From Dromiciops gliroides (taxonomy: Eukaryota > Chordata > Mammalia > Microbiotheria > Microbiotheriidae): a DNA stretch of 64,000 nucleotides. How positions within the stretch are numbered: position 1 is the stretch's first letter; the number at the start of each line of letters is the position of its first letter. The notes beneath the pieces were generated by a model that was given only the letters and a program-made list of their open reading frames with translations, had not been told where the DNA came from and did not search any database. The position numbers and the translations under genes are program-made. Positions 37,301-49,800 of this stretch are shown here, in pieces. The DNA lies in the NCBI RefSeq assembly GCF_019393635.1, contig NC_057863.1:640947806-641011805 (forward strand), in the 5' to 3' direction.

Positions 37301-40300
37301 GCTCAGGAGAGAGCTCAATCCTCTCCCAGATGCTGAGTAATCTGGCTCAAGAGGAGACCCCACCCCATGCATTGTCCCTCCTCCTCTCTGAGGAGCCAGG
37401 GAGTGGAGAGGGAGTCCCAGGTGTCCTGGCCAAAGACCCCGGAACACTTCGGCTCCTGTGCAGGCTCCCAGGCCTCCTGGCCTCCAGGCCTAAGGGTGCT
37501 GGTCTCCTAGGGTGGGGCAGATCCTTCCCAGTGACCTTGGTACAGAGAAGCATCTTCCCTCCCACACACCCCTTACTCCCAGGCTCTGAGCACATCTCCT
37601 GGACACACATATAAATATTTGGCGACTCCAGGAGCCACAGGCCTCTATCAGCACGCACATCTGTCTGCAGCTGAAGAAGTGGGATCTGGGAGGGGTGGGG
37701 GAGGGGAGTCTGACATTCACCTTGCCTTTGACCTTTGCTAGATGAAAAGAAGAGTCTTCCCCTAGGCCTCTGCCCTGATGATTCCCAGCCCTTATCCCCA
37801 TCTGGTCCCAGAGTCTCTTTCCCCTTAGAATCCTAGCCCTCCCTTCCAGCTGAGAAAGTAAAGCTCAGCCCCCTTGCCCCCACACCCCCACTCCCAGAGG
37901 GGCCCAGGCTTCCTTACCTGACCGAGAGGGTAAAGTCACCCGGGTTGCTTTTGCTTGGCCGGGCCAGAAAGCTGCCATGTACGCCTCGGGTGAGGAGGAG
38001 CTTCTCAGCCTCCAGCCCACTGATGTTGGGATGAAACCACCTGAGGAAGAAAGAGATGGCACACATAGTCAGCCCTGCCCAGCCCGAACTCCACCAGGAT
38101 AATGGGGGCCCTGTTCTAGCAAATGGGATGGCCATGAACCACAGGCCCAGTGTCCAGAGATCTAGTCCTGACTGGTCTTCCATCACCCCCACCACATACA
38201 GGGAACTGGGCAAGCCCCCCAAGTCCCCCCAACATACACCTGGATACTCAAAGACCCCCCATTGCTCCCCAAATACACTGGGAGGGGGCAGCTAGGTGGC
38301 TCAGTGGATAAAACACCGGCCCTGGATTCAGGAGGACCCGAGTTCAAGTCAGGCCTCAGACACTTGACACTTACTAGCTGTGTGACCCTGGGGAAGTCAC
38401 TTAACTCACATTGCCCCACGAAAAAAAAAATACACTGGGAATGAAAGCCCCCCTCATATCCCCCAACACATTTGGATACTCATTGACCCCATCGCTGCCC
38501 CCAGCATACATTGGGATTAAAGTCGTCCAACACATACCTGGATACTGCCCCCCATACACCCAAATGCATACTAGGGCCAAATAGCCCTATGCCATTGCCA
38601 CCCCAATATGCACCTGGATGCTGACTTATTTTCCCCATTATACCCCTCTATACAACTAGAGAATGAGGTCCCTTGTTTGGCCCCCAAACTATCCATATTC
38701 CCTCCTCCCAATGTTCCCAGTGGGAGGCTGATTTGGGGGAGGAGCTGAAGTGGGGGGAACTGTCTGGTCTCACAGAATACAGGCAAAGAGATTTGCTTTC
38801 AGCCTAGTAGCCCCCAGAGTAGAGTCTCTTTAGGGCAGGAACTTGCCCAGGGTCATACAACTAGTAAGTGTCAAGTGTCTGAGGCCAGATTTGAACTCAG
38901 GTCCTCCTGAATCTAGGGCCAGTACTTTATCCACTGTGCCACCTAGCTGCCCCTGGGGCAGGAATTCTTTTTTTTTTTTTTTTTGCGGGGCAATGAGGGT
39001 TAAGTGACTTGCCCAGGGTCACACAGCTAGTAAGTGTTAAATGTCTGAGGCCAGATTTGAACTCAGGTAGTCCTAAATCCAGGGACGGTGCTTTAACCAC
39101 TGTACCACCTAGCTGCCCCCATGGGGCAGGAATTCTTAACCTTTGTTGTACCCCTTCTAAAAATCATGTTTTTCAATCCATCAAATTCAGAGAATTACAA
39201 AGGTAGCCAATCATATCAAAATAGAATTATCAAAATATTTTTCAGCTAAAGTTCACAGATCCCAGTTTAAGAACCCCTGCTTTAGGAAATTTTACCCTGA
39301 GCCCTTCCAGACACGACCTGCTGGGGAGTATACCTCCCCATTAGAGCAGAAAGGGAGGGATGTGGCAGATACCAAGCTGGAGAAAATAGTGATACTCAGT
39401 GGTGAGCTCCCATCTTTCCCAGGAAAAGGTAAACTTTGACATCTAGCTAGAAAAGGGACTTGTGAACTCTACCCCCCACACCTAGGAAAAACAAGGGGGG
39501 AAGCCCCGATGAACTTTTGCAATAGCCTCTTCATTGATCCAACTCCATTCCAATTCATCCCCCATTCAGCCCGTTACTGACTCTCCTATTAGTTCCTATT
39601 AGCTCCAGGATCAAATACAAACTCTTCTCTCTTCTCTGACACAAGCTGACTTGGCCTGTTTCCAACTTTATTTCACATCATTCCACTCCAGACACCCTAT
39701 GGTGCCTCCAAAGGAGCCTTCTGTATGTATTTTTTTTTGGTAGGGCAATGAGGGTTAAGTGACTTGCCCAGGGTCACACAGCTAGTAAGCGTCACGTGTC
39801 TGAGATCGGACTTGAACTCAGGTCCTCCTGAATCCAGGGCCGGTGCTTTATCCACTGTGCCACCTAGCTGTCCCCCAAGGCAGCCTTCTATAAATTCTTC
39901 ACATGTGACCCCTCCATCCCCCTTCTCATGCCTAGAACACCCTCCCTCCTCACCCTGGCCTTAGCTCCAATACCACTTCCCACATAAAGCCTTCCAAATC
40001 CCCCAGCAGGTAGTGCCTCCTTCATCCCACCCCAGAACAATTACCATGTAACTGTTTTCAATATACTTTTACATGTATGTGTTTCCTGCCTCAAAAGGAT
40101 ATAAACTGCTTGAAGGCAAGGAATCTTCTAGTTTTTACTTTGTAACCCCCACACAGAGCCTAGCACACAAATTAGGCAATCAGGAAGTGCTACTAGATGG
40201 ATTTGCCCACCTCCCACATAGCCCTCATGCTGTCCAGCTCTGTCATTATAACACTGTAGCCTATGACTGGCAATTAACTGGCAATCGAAACATTGTAACC

Positions 40301-42181
40301 TCGGTGCAGAGTAATTGAGTGATTGAGAAGAATGACGACCACGCGTTGGGGAGGGTAGGGGTGATGAACGGGAACTCCCAGCATCTGTTTAGGTCTAAGA
40401 TGAGGGGAAATAAACAATGCTCTCTGGGTCCCCAGCCTTTTAGAGAATTATGGAATGTCTTAGAGGGAAGGGAGTGTACATGGTCGTGTAGTCCCGCAGA
40501 CAGGATGTTGGAGACCATCAAGCCTTTACATACAATAATAACAATAATATTTTGTAAAGCACTCTTGAGGTTTACAAAACACTTTATTGATTATCTCATT
40601 TGATCCTCACAATAATCCAGTTGGGTAGGTGCTATTATTATTTCTCCTTTACAAATGAGGTAACTGAGGCTGTGAGAAATTGATTTGCCCAGGGTCATGC
40701 AACTATTAAGCAGGATTTGAACTCCAGTCTTCCTGTCTCTAAGTTGAACACTTCATATACTGAGTGACCTCGATGTCTCACGCAGATCTAGAGTTGAAAA
40801 GGACTCCAGAGGACATCACATCCAACCCTCTTTTACAGGTGAGGAAAACTGAGACTCAGGGAAATAGTGATTTGCCCAGATTCACACAGGTGATTAAGCC
40901 AAAGAGCCAGGATATAAGCCCAGGTCCTTCCTTCCTCTGCACCCCACCAAGGAAACTGCTAAGCACAGGGATAGGGCTGGTCCAAGGGCCAAAGACCTCC
41001 AGGTCTACGGGAAGATCAGTGGCTGCAGATTCAATTCTGGCCTAAGCTGGGTTCTAGCTTGACCACTCTCCAAAGGAGGAGGGGAACCTTCATGATCTTT
41101 CCAGAATGGAATCAATAATCATGATCTGCCCACCTGCCTGCCAAGGCACAGCCTCACAAAGGGAACCACTCAACAAAACACAGCCTCGAGAATGAATGCA
41201 CTAGAGCTGAGGCTGGGACCTGAACTGGGCTGGGGTCTTGTGAACCCTTTCTTTGCAGGGCATGATGGGGGTTGCAGAGGTTTTATCCCAGATTGGGATG
41301 GCCTGGCTCTTCCACTAGAAACATCTAGGGAAGGATGGACCTTCAGAACCCCCTTCTAGCACTGGGGCCTCTGCCCACCCTTTGAGACAGGGGGGGCGGG
41401 GCAAGGAAACAGGAAGACCAGGGATCAGAGATCCCTTGAAGGGATTGCTGAGGATATCTAGGTCAATTGGCCCATTTTAGAGATGAGGAAACTGAGACCC
41501 AGGGAAGTCATGAGATCCTTGATCTCAAGCCAAAAGAGACCTAACAGGCCATGTAGACCAAAGCTTCTTAAACTGTGGGTTACAACCTCATATGGGGTTG
41601 TGTAACTGAATGTGGGAGTCATAAAAAAAATTGGCAACAACAAAAGGTTATGTACATTTATTTTATATAGCTATATATCCAGGGTCACGGAAAAATTTCT
41701 TAAGCAAAAAGGGGTCTCAGGTGGAAAAAGTTTAAGAAGCCCTGCTCTAGGCCAACTGCCTCATTTTCCAAATAAGGAAACTAAGGCCCATTGCAGCGGG
41801 GAGGGGGGGGGGAATGGGACTTGTCTATGGTCACACAGATAGTAAACATCAGAGAGAGGCTTCAAACCTGAGTCTTCTAACTTCAAAATCAGAGAGAGGT
41901 GGGAAGAGGGAGAAAGGCTGACAAAGACAGAGAGACAGAGATGCAGAGGAAAATATGAGAGAGAGAGAGACAAAGAGTGTCAGAGAGAAATAGAGATGAT
42001 GGAGATAGAGATATAAAAGAAGAGGGGAGAAAGGAAGGGAGGTGAGGGAGAGAGGAGAGAGAGAGGGAGGAAGAAAGAAAGAAAGAGGGAAGAGAGAGGG
42101 AAGAAGGGAGAGAAAGAGAGGATGGGGAAAAGAGAAAGAGAGGAGAGGGAGGGAGGAAGAGGAGAGAGAGGGAGAGAGAGA

Positions 42182-42251
<70 letters not shown>

Positions 42252-43831
42252 AGACAGACAGAAAGACTTGCTAGGCAAGAGTCCCTATCACAAAGAACAA
42301 AGCATTTGGAAGCTGCCACCCTTTTTCCCCAATGAGGAAGCTCCACTGCCCCAGTAAACTGTCAGCTCCTTCAGGGCAGGGATGATATTTTCCTGTGTCT
42401 TTGCACCCCCTGGTGCCTACCTTGCACATAGTAGGTACTTACTAGCTTTGCATGCCCTTGGAGACTATCAAGTCCATCCCCCCCCCCCATTTTGCAGAGG
42501 AGTAAACTGAGACCAATAAATTGGAGTGACTTGCCCAGGGTCACATGGCTTGTGAGTATCTAAGGTGGGCTGGGAAAGCCACGTCTTCCTGACTCTGAGC
42601 CCACTGCCCTCTTCAGGATCTTTTTTCCAGGGTAATGCCAGGCATGCTCAGGAAGGCCCACTTAGAATAGGAAAAAGGAACAGGGAAGGGGAAGGCTGGA
42701 GAGGCAGGTTGGGATTGGATCTTGGGGAGCCTCGAATGCCAAGCTAAAGAGTTTGGATTTTATCCTACAAGCAATGGGGAGCCATATAAGGGTTTTGAGG
42801 AGGACAGTAGTTCTTGAGGCAGATCTCAAGCTCCTGGCACATAGTGACAACTTAATAAATATTTGCTGACTGACTTACTGACTGATGCTAAGCTGCCTAG
42901 GTGGCAAAGGGAGAAACCAGACCTGGGGAGCTCAGTTTGGAGGCTATCACAATAGTCCAGAAGAATGGTAATGAGTGCCTGGACTCAGGTAGGGGACATG
43001 AGAGTGGACAGGATGGGTAGATTCAAGAGATTGAGATAGAGGGGGAAGAATGGACACCACCTGGCAATAGATGAAAGACCAAGAGAAACAGACAGAGACA
43101 GAGAGACAGACAGAGAGACAGAAAGACGGTGACACAGAGACAGAAACAGAGACAGAGACAGAGACACAGAAAGACAGAAACAGAGACAGAGACAAAGACA
43201 GAGAGAGACAGAAAGATAGAGACACAGAGAGACAGAAACCGAGACAGAGGCAGGGCGGGGGGGGGGGGGGGGGGCAATGACCAGCAGAGACATATAGGGA
43301 TGGAGACAAAGACACAGTGAGAGGGTGAGCTGTTTCCATCACAGAGACTCCCTCCCTGCCCAGCATCCGCCTCCATTGTGGAAAATGCTGAGTGAGGGGC
43401 TCTGGCAAGGCTGAGTGAGGGCCCCACTTGGGCCCTGGAGTCAGGGTGTGGGGGAGGGAGCTGGGCCAGAGCTGTGGTTTTGGGGGAGGGGGGCCAGCCA
43501 GGTTGTTTTTTCCTTTGGTAACTTCTATTCAGATTTTCCATCCCCCCCCCCCACCCCAGCATCTCACTCTCAAGAGTGGCTCAGGTCTTATCAAAGCGGA
43601 AATCTCCTCAAGGGGCCAGATTGGACCCCAGGTCCCCATGAGCTTTGTGGCCAGCCTGGGCAAGAATAAACTCCAGGGTCTCCCCCTCCCTTTCACCTTC
43701 GTCCTTCCCGGGCCAGGAGGCCCGATCTGGAAGGAGCTGAGGCCTTCTGTGCTGACCTCAGGCTGGGCTGGGGAAAACCAGAGGCATCTATCCCTGACCT
43801 AGTCACTGCAGTCTGTCCTGGAGCAGGGGAA

Positions 43832-43876
<45 letters not shown>

Positions 43877-46800
43877 GTGTGCATGCGTGTGTAGTGTGTA
43901 GCCCCTTCCCTGCCCTGGGCCCATGGATCCTCACTAAGATAAATACTCACTAAAAATAGATTGAGGGACAGCTAGGTGGTGCAGTGGGTAGAGCATTGGC
44001 CCTGGAGTCAGGAGGACCTGAGTTCAAACCCGAACTCAGACACTTAACACGTACTAGCTGTGTGACCTTGGGCAAGTCACTTAACCCTCATTGCCCAATC
44101 AAAAAACAAACCAAAAAAACCCCACAGATTGAAGCCCCAACTTTCTGTCAGGGGAAGCTGGCCGTATTTCTATTGTTTCTGGAGCTAAGTTTTGGGGAGA
44201 GCTTCTTGGCACAGTGGGAAGGAGGTTGAATTCCGAGCTACAAGACCTGGGTTCAAATTCTGCTTCTGCCACCTACCTTGGGGGAACAGTCACCATCTCT
44301 GGGCCTCACTTCCTCCTTTCAAACGAGAAGTTTGTGCTAATTAGCCTCTGAGGCCCCCTTTCAGCTCCAGGCCTGTGTTCTTATACATGGGACCTTGGGC
44401 AAATCTCTTTACTTCCCTGAGTCTCAGTTTCCTCCTCTGTAAAATGAGGAGATTGAACCAGAGGGTCTGTAAAGCCCCTTCCAGCTCTGTATCAATTTAC
44501 CTAAATCATCTAGTCTACCTGGGCCTCTGTTCTCTCATCTACTAAAAAAGGGGTTGGCCTCTTCCGGCCCTCTATGTGGGGGCCTACATCCTGCCCTCCC
44601 GTCTGGCCCCAGAAGAAGTGGCAATATGATGGTGTGTCTGTGCCCAGTGGGGGCCCTGGAATGGTGGCCCTGGTGAGGACACAGCTGTGGCCACACCCTG
44701 GCCTTCATGGGAATGGGGGCAGGGGACATTGTCCAGGACGGGATGGCTGCTTTGCTCTTCCCATCTCCCTGGCAAAAGGGCAGGTGGATCTGGGCGCGGG
44801 GTGGGGATGGGGCTGGGGATAGTCCCAAGCAGAGGGCCAGCTGCTTCCTAAAGCCAGGTTGGGTGGCCCCACCCCTGCCCCCTGGCTGGATTAGCAGACT
44901 GTCATTAGGGAAGTGAGACCAGTCACCCAGCCCCTCCTGGTCTCATCTCCCCCAGGAAGTGAATCATAGCTTAGGGTCCCTGGGCATCGCCTACCCCCAC
45001 CTCCACCCCCACCCCAGCAGATGGACCCGAGATACCCAGCCCTGCCAGTGACTCAGGCTGCATCCATGGCCCCTAGGCATTTTCGAGTCCCCTCCCCGAC
45101 CAGGTAGCAGGGCCCCCGCTCTTCCCGAGGCAGTGCCTGCTCAGCAGGCCTCCCGAACTCCAGGAAGCCTTACCCAGCTTTTCCCCTATGTCAGTGAGCT
45201 TGGGGAGAGGCTGCTATGCCTCAGTGCCTGGTCCCCGGTGCCTTCCCCCGGCTTCTAACACTTCGTTCCCCAAATCTCCACGTCCATAGACTCCTGCAGC
45301 ACCTTCACTTAGAGAGGAAGGAGGATGGGAAGCCTCAAAGGTCAGTCTATGAAGCTAAAGGGATTCTGAGCTCCTGGCCAGCTCTCACCCCTAAAATTTC
45401 CAGAGCTTGAGGGGACCCCAGAGGCCACCCACCTGGCAGCAGCAGAATTGGAATCCAAGACCTCTGCTTCTGAATCTCTTGGCAATGTGTCACATTGCTT
45501 CTCCCCACCTTACTGAAGGTCTAGATTCCAGAAATTCTGTCAAACCCTTTCCCTAAGGTGCCTGGGTTCCAATCCCACCTCATCCTTACTCCCTCTGTGT
45601 CTTTGGCAAATGACTTGATCTCTCTGGGTCTCTGTTCCCTCATTTGTAAAATGAGGAGGTTAGACAAGAGCCCCCGCCCCTTTCAGGATCCCATGAGAGT
45701 CCTAAATGTCTTCTCTGGGGCTCTTGCCCCATGTCCAGAGGCTGGGGGCAGGGGCAGCACTGAGAGAGCCTAGGAAGGATCTCAAGTCATCTAGTCCAAC
45801 CCTATTTCACAGATGAGAAACTGAGTCCCAGCCAAGGAAAGTGACTTGCTCAAGGTCACACAGGGAGTAGGTATTGGAGGAGGATTCAAACTCAGGTCCT
45901 GAGGTTCCAAACCTAAAGCTCTTCCCCCAGCAAGATGTGAGTTGCCTGAAATAACACAAGACAGATGAGAGGAATGTTTGTGTGTCCCTGGGAGCCAGCA
46001 GCCTCCCCCTTCCACGACCAACATCCAATGCCCAAGAGGGACCCCCCCCATTTCCCCAGGTGGCTTCAAAACCCCCTCCCTAGCAGCATCGCACAATGGA
46101 ATGAGCATTGGACAGAGTCAACAGGTCCCAGGCTCAGATCTCAGCTTCATCCTAGGTGACTGGAATAGGGGACAGAGTAGCAAACTTAAAAGCCAGGAAG
46201 ACCTGAGTTCAAATCCAGCCTCAGACACTTCTACTAGCTGTGTGACCCTGGGCAAGTCACCTCTCCTCTGCTTGCCTCAGCTTCCTCATCTGCAAAAACG
46301 CCAACGGTACGATAACAATAGCATTTACCTCCCAAGGTTGTATGAGGATCAGATGAGCTAATATTTGCCCATTGCCGGCTGTAGTCATCTTTGACTTTGG
46401 ACAAGCCGGTTCATCTCTCCGGGCCTCAGTTTCCTCTTCTGTACAATAAGGGCCTTGTACTAGATAGTCTCTGAGGTGCTTGCCCCACCCTAGCTCTATG
46501 TCCTCTCAGATACTTTCTGCATTAACCATCCCAGGAGATGGCTGGGCAGTTTGGACTGGACACAGTCCAAGTCACTGGGTCAGCCCAATGTCCCTGTGGA
46601 TAAATGAGAGGGACATGTATCCGAGAGGGTGAGAACGGCCACACCAGTCTAGGGAATGTGGAAAGTCACCCAAGTGGAAGTATGAGCCAGAGGAGGGGGC
46701 AGTGGCTACGGGCTCTGAATGGGAAGGAGTCTCTCACACCCCTCCCCAGAATGCCAAGCTTCAGGCTTCCTCCTAGAGAGGCAGCCTGAGAGTGAGCCCA

Positions 46801-49800
46801 CACCAGCCACCCCCTGCAAGGGGCTCACATGCACCGAGGGTCCCCTGGTGTGCCCCCACAAGAGAAATCAAGCCTCCCACATCTACCGCTACCCTCTTCA
46901 GGAAGTCTCTGGAGGCCCCAGGACTGACCTCACTCCTCTCCTGGACCCAAAAGATCTGGGGTCCCTTGGTGCCGATGCCCAGTGATACTGGTGATGGTGC
47001 GATGCCAGAGCATCTGTATGGAAGGCCCCCAAATCAATTCAGACTTGTCATAAAGACCCTCTACCCTTCCATCCTCGGTACTCAGCCAAGATAATCCCAG
47101 TCACACCCTCAACATAGTCCCTGGGCCAAGATGCTGCCAGGAGGCCAGCCCCCAGAACAGATGTGATACTTGTCCTATCCCCAAATCAAATATACACAGA
47201 CCATCCCTAGAGGTACCCCAACACCCCCATGCCAGGATTAATCAGAGGAGAAAAGGGACCTGCCTATCCACGCAGGGCTTCCCTACCTTCACCTTGGCAG
47301 AGGGAACAACCTCAGTGGGAAGGTCCAAAAGCAAGAGGAGACCCCAGCATCCCCCTCCACCTGGGGACCCCCACCGGCCCACAGGAAGCCAGGGACAAGA
47401 AAGACCCCGGGGAATTAAATGCCTTCCAGGCACATTGGGGAGCCCAGGAATAGGCCAGCAGGTGCCACCGCTAAGCTGTGTCCCTCATGCCCCCATGCCC
47501 CGTGTTCTCCCTACCTCACCATGGCCCTGGGCCCCAGAGACACAGCCAGAGACCTCCGTCTGCCTGCCCGTCCAGCTCCGAGGCAGACCAAGACGTTAGT
47601 CCACAAACCACAGGACACCAAGGGAGCAGGAGCCGGGGGGAGGGGGGAAGGGGGCGGGGAGTGGGCGCCCTAATCGGGGACTTGGCTGAGCTCTGGCTGG
47701 GCGTGTGGCAGCCTGATAGGGGCACGGCCGGGGCCAAGGGGACAGGCCTGAGCTTCTGAGGGACGAGGGACAGCTGGGGCCCGAGGTCTGGCTGGAGGGC
47801 AGCTCCAGGGAGCTGGGCCAAAAGGAGCCAGGACATCAAGGCTCAGCCCAACCCCTCTCTCCTCCAGGCTGGGCCGGCTCAGCTCAGGACATGGTGAAGG
47901 GGAGGGGGAGGGAGAAGGACGTGCAGGCAGTGGGGAGGCTGACTTTCTGAACCAAAGGGTAAAGCAATGCCAGTGGATCCTACCTGCTGGCTTCTGAGTT
48001 AGCCCCTCAGGCAGTCTGGGGAAGGACTAGACAGAAAGAGCTTCCCAAGGTGCTGAGCGAAGTCCGAGGCCCTGGGAGCCGGGGCAAACCTTCCCCCTGG
48101 CTTGGTACGGACACAGGGCTGGGGAGGAGACTGGGAGAAACCCACTTGGAGTCCCAAGGAATCTGTCAGGATCCTCAGCATCACAGGCTTATGCAGCTGG
48201 AAAGGACCTGAGAAGTCATCCAGTCCAGTCAGCCCATTTTATGAATGAGGAACTTAACTTCCCCAAAGTTATATAGATATTAAGTGGCAGAACCAAGATT
48301 TGAACCCAGGCCTTTTGACCCCCGAGTCAGCACTTTGAATTCTGTTGCATCTCTTCCCTAACCCCTGCCCAAAGACAAAGCTGCATTTCACCCTGCAGAG
48401 GCAGGATGGGGCTCTCCCTAAGCTCCTCCTATTCTGGAGGCTCTCAGATCCCTCAGCTGTTTATTTTAGTAACCTGCTCCCGGCAGGAAGTTCTTCCTTA
48501 GATCTGACCCAAGCACATCCTGCTGTAGTCTCAGTCTATTCCTCTTAGAGTAAGGGGTGGTGGGGTGGTGGGGAGAGGGAAACAGAAAGAGAGAAAGGGG
48601 GAGAGACAAAGAAAAATAGGAAGATAGAGTGGGGAGAGAGGGAGAAAGAAACAGAAAGAGGGGGTGAAAGAAGAGAGAGAGAGTCAAAGAGGGGAGAGAA
48701 AGGGGAGAGGGGAGAGGGAGAAAGAAACAGTGTTGGGGAGAAAGGGTAAGAAAAAGAGACAGTGGGAGAGAGAGAGTAGAGAGAGAGAGGGAGAAAAAGA
48801 AGAGAGAGAGAGAGAGACACTGAGTGGAGAGAGAGGAAGAAAGAGACAGAGGGTGAAGGAGAGAAACTGAGACAGAGAAAGGGGCAGAGAAAAAGACAGA
48901 AAGGGGGGAGAGAGAGAGAGAGAAGAGAAGGAGAAACAGAGACAGATACACAGAGGGAAGGAGGGAAGGGAAGGGACCAAGTATTTATTAGGCACCTTCT
49001 TTCTGCCAGGTACTGTGTGCTAAGCACTTTACAAATACTCCCATTTCATCCTCACAACAGCCCAGGGAGGCAGGGACTATAGTTAGTCCCATTTTACAGT
49101 TGAGGAAATTGAGACAGACAGAAGTAGTGACTTGCCCAGGGTCATAGCTAGAGGTAGAATTTGAACTCGGGTCTTCCTGACTCCAAGCCCAGTGTTCTGT
49201 GCACCCCAACAGAGAAAGACAGAGAGACAGAGAAACACAAACACAGAACAGCAGGAAAGGCCAAGTATCCAGAGGCTCTGGCCACTGCTTCCTTGCCTTC
49301 CTCAAGTCCCACCATCCCCAGGTCCACAAAGCCCTTGCTGAGTCTGTGGCAGGGCTCTCCAAATACCAAGACAAGTGAAGTCTGCCTCTCCCTGAGAGGG
49401 GCCAAGGAGTCATGTCGAAGTAAGGGGCATTTCATCCAACCCAAATGAAGCCATTGATGATTCATTGATGATTAGAGCTGGGGGGAGCCCGCAGATGCTA
49501 ACCCCTGCTCCGACGTCCTCAATACAGACAGGAAAACAGAAGGTCAAGGCTCAGGTAGAGCTGGACAGGTATGCATGTGAGGCTGGGTTATGGCAATTAT
49601 GAAATTCTATGGTTTAGAACCTTTGGGGCATCAAGTCTATTACTCCACCCAATTCGTGGATGAGACTCAGAGATGAAACTGTTACTAGGCGGAAACTTCA
49701 GCTGAGCTACTTGAGGATGGGGATGGATTGTCACCCAAAAAACACTATATGCTCCATTCTACTAGGAAATAGGAACATTCTATTGGCCAGAGAAGCTGGT

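Noticed and set aside
17627-38040. A pseudogene or retrocopy of a SHP gene
   Set aside because: Introns are present at all conserved places and the frame is open across all 15 exons with catalytic residues kept.
41849-42346. Ser/Leu-repeat proteins at 42 kb (and at 32, 43 and 48.5 kb)
   Set aside because: Frames arise from polypurine microsatellites and have no other content.
43080-43274. Regularly spaced repeats as a CRISPR-like array
   Set aside because: Simple-sequence drift of AGACAG units without unique spacers, in a vertebrate genome.
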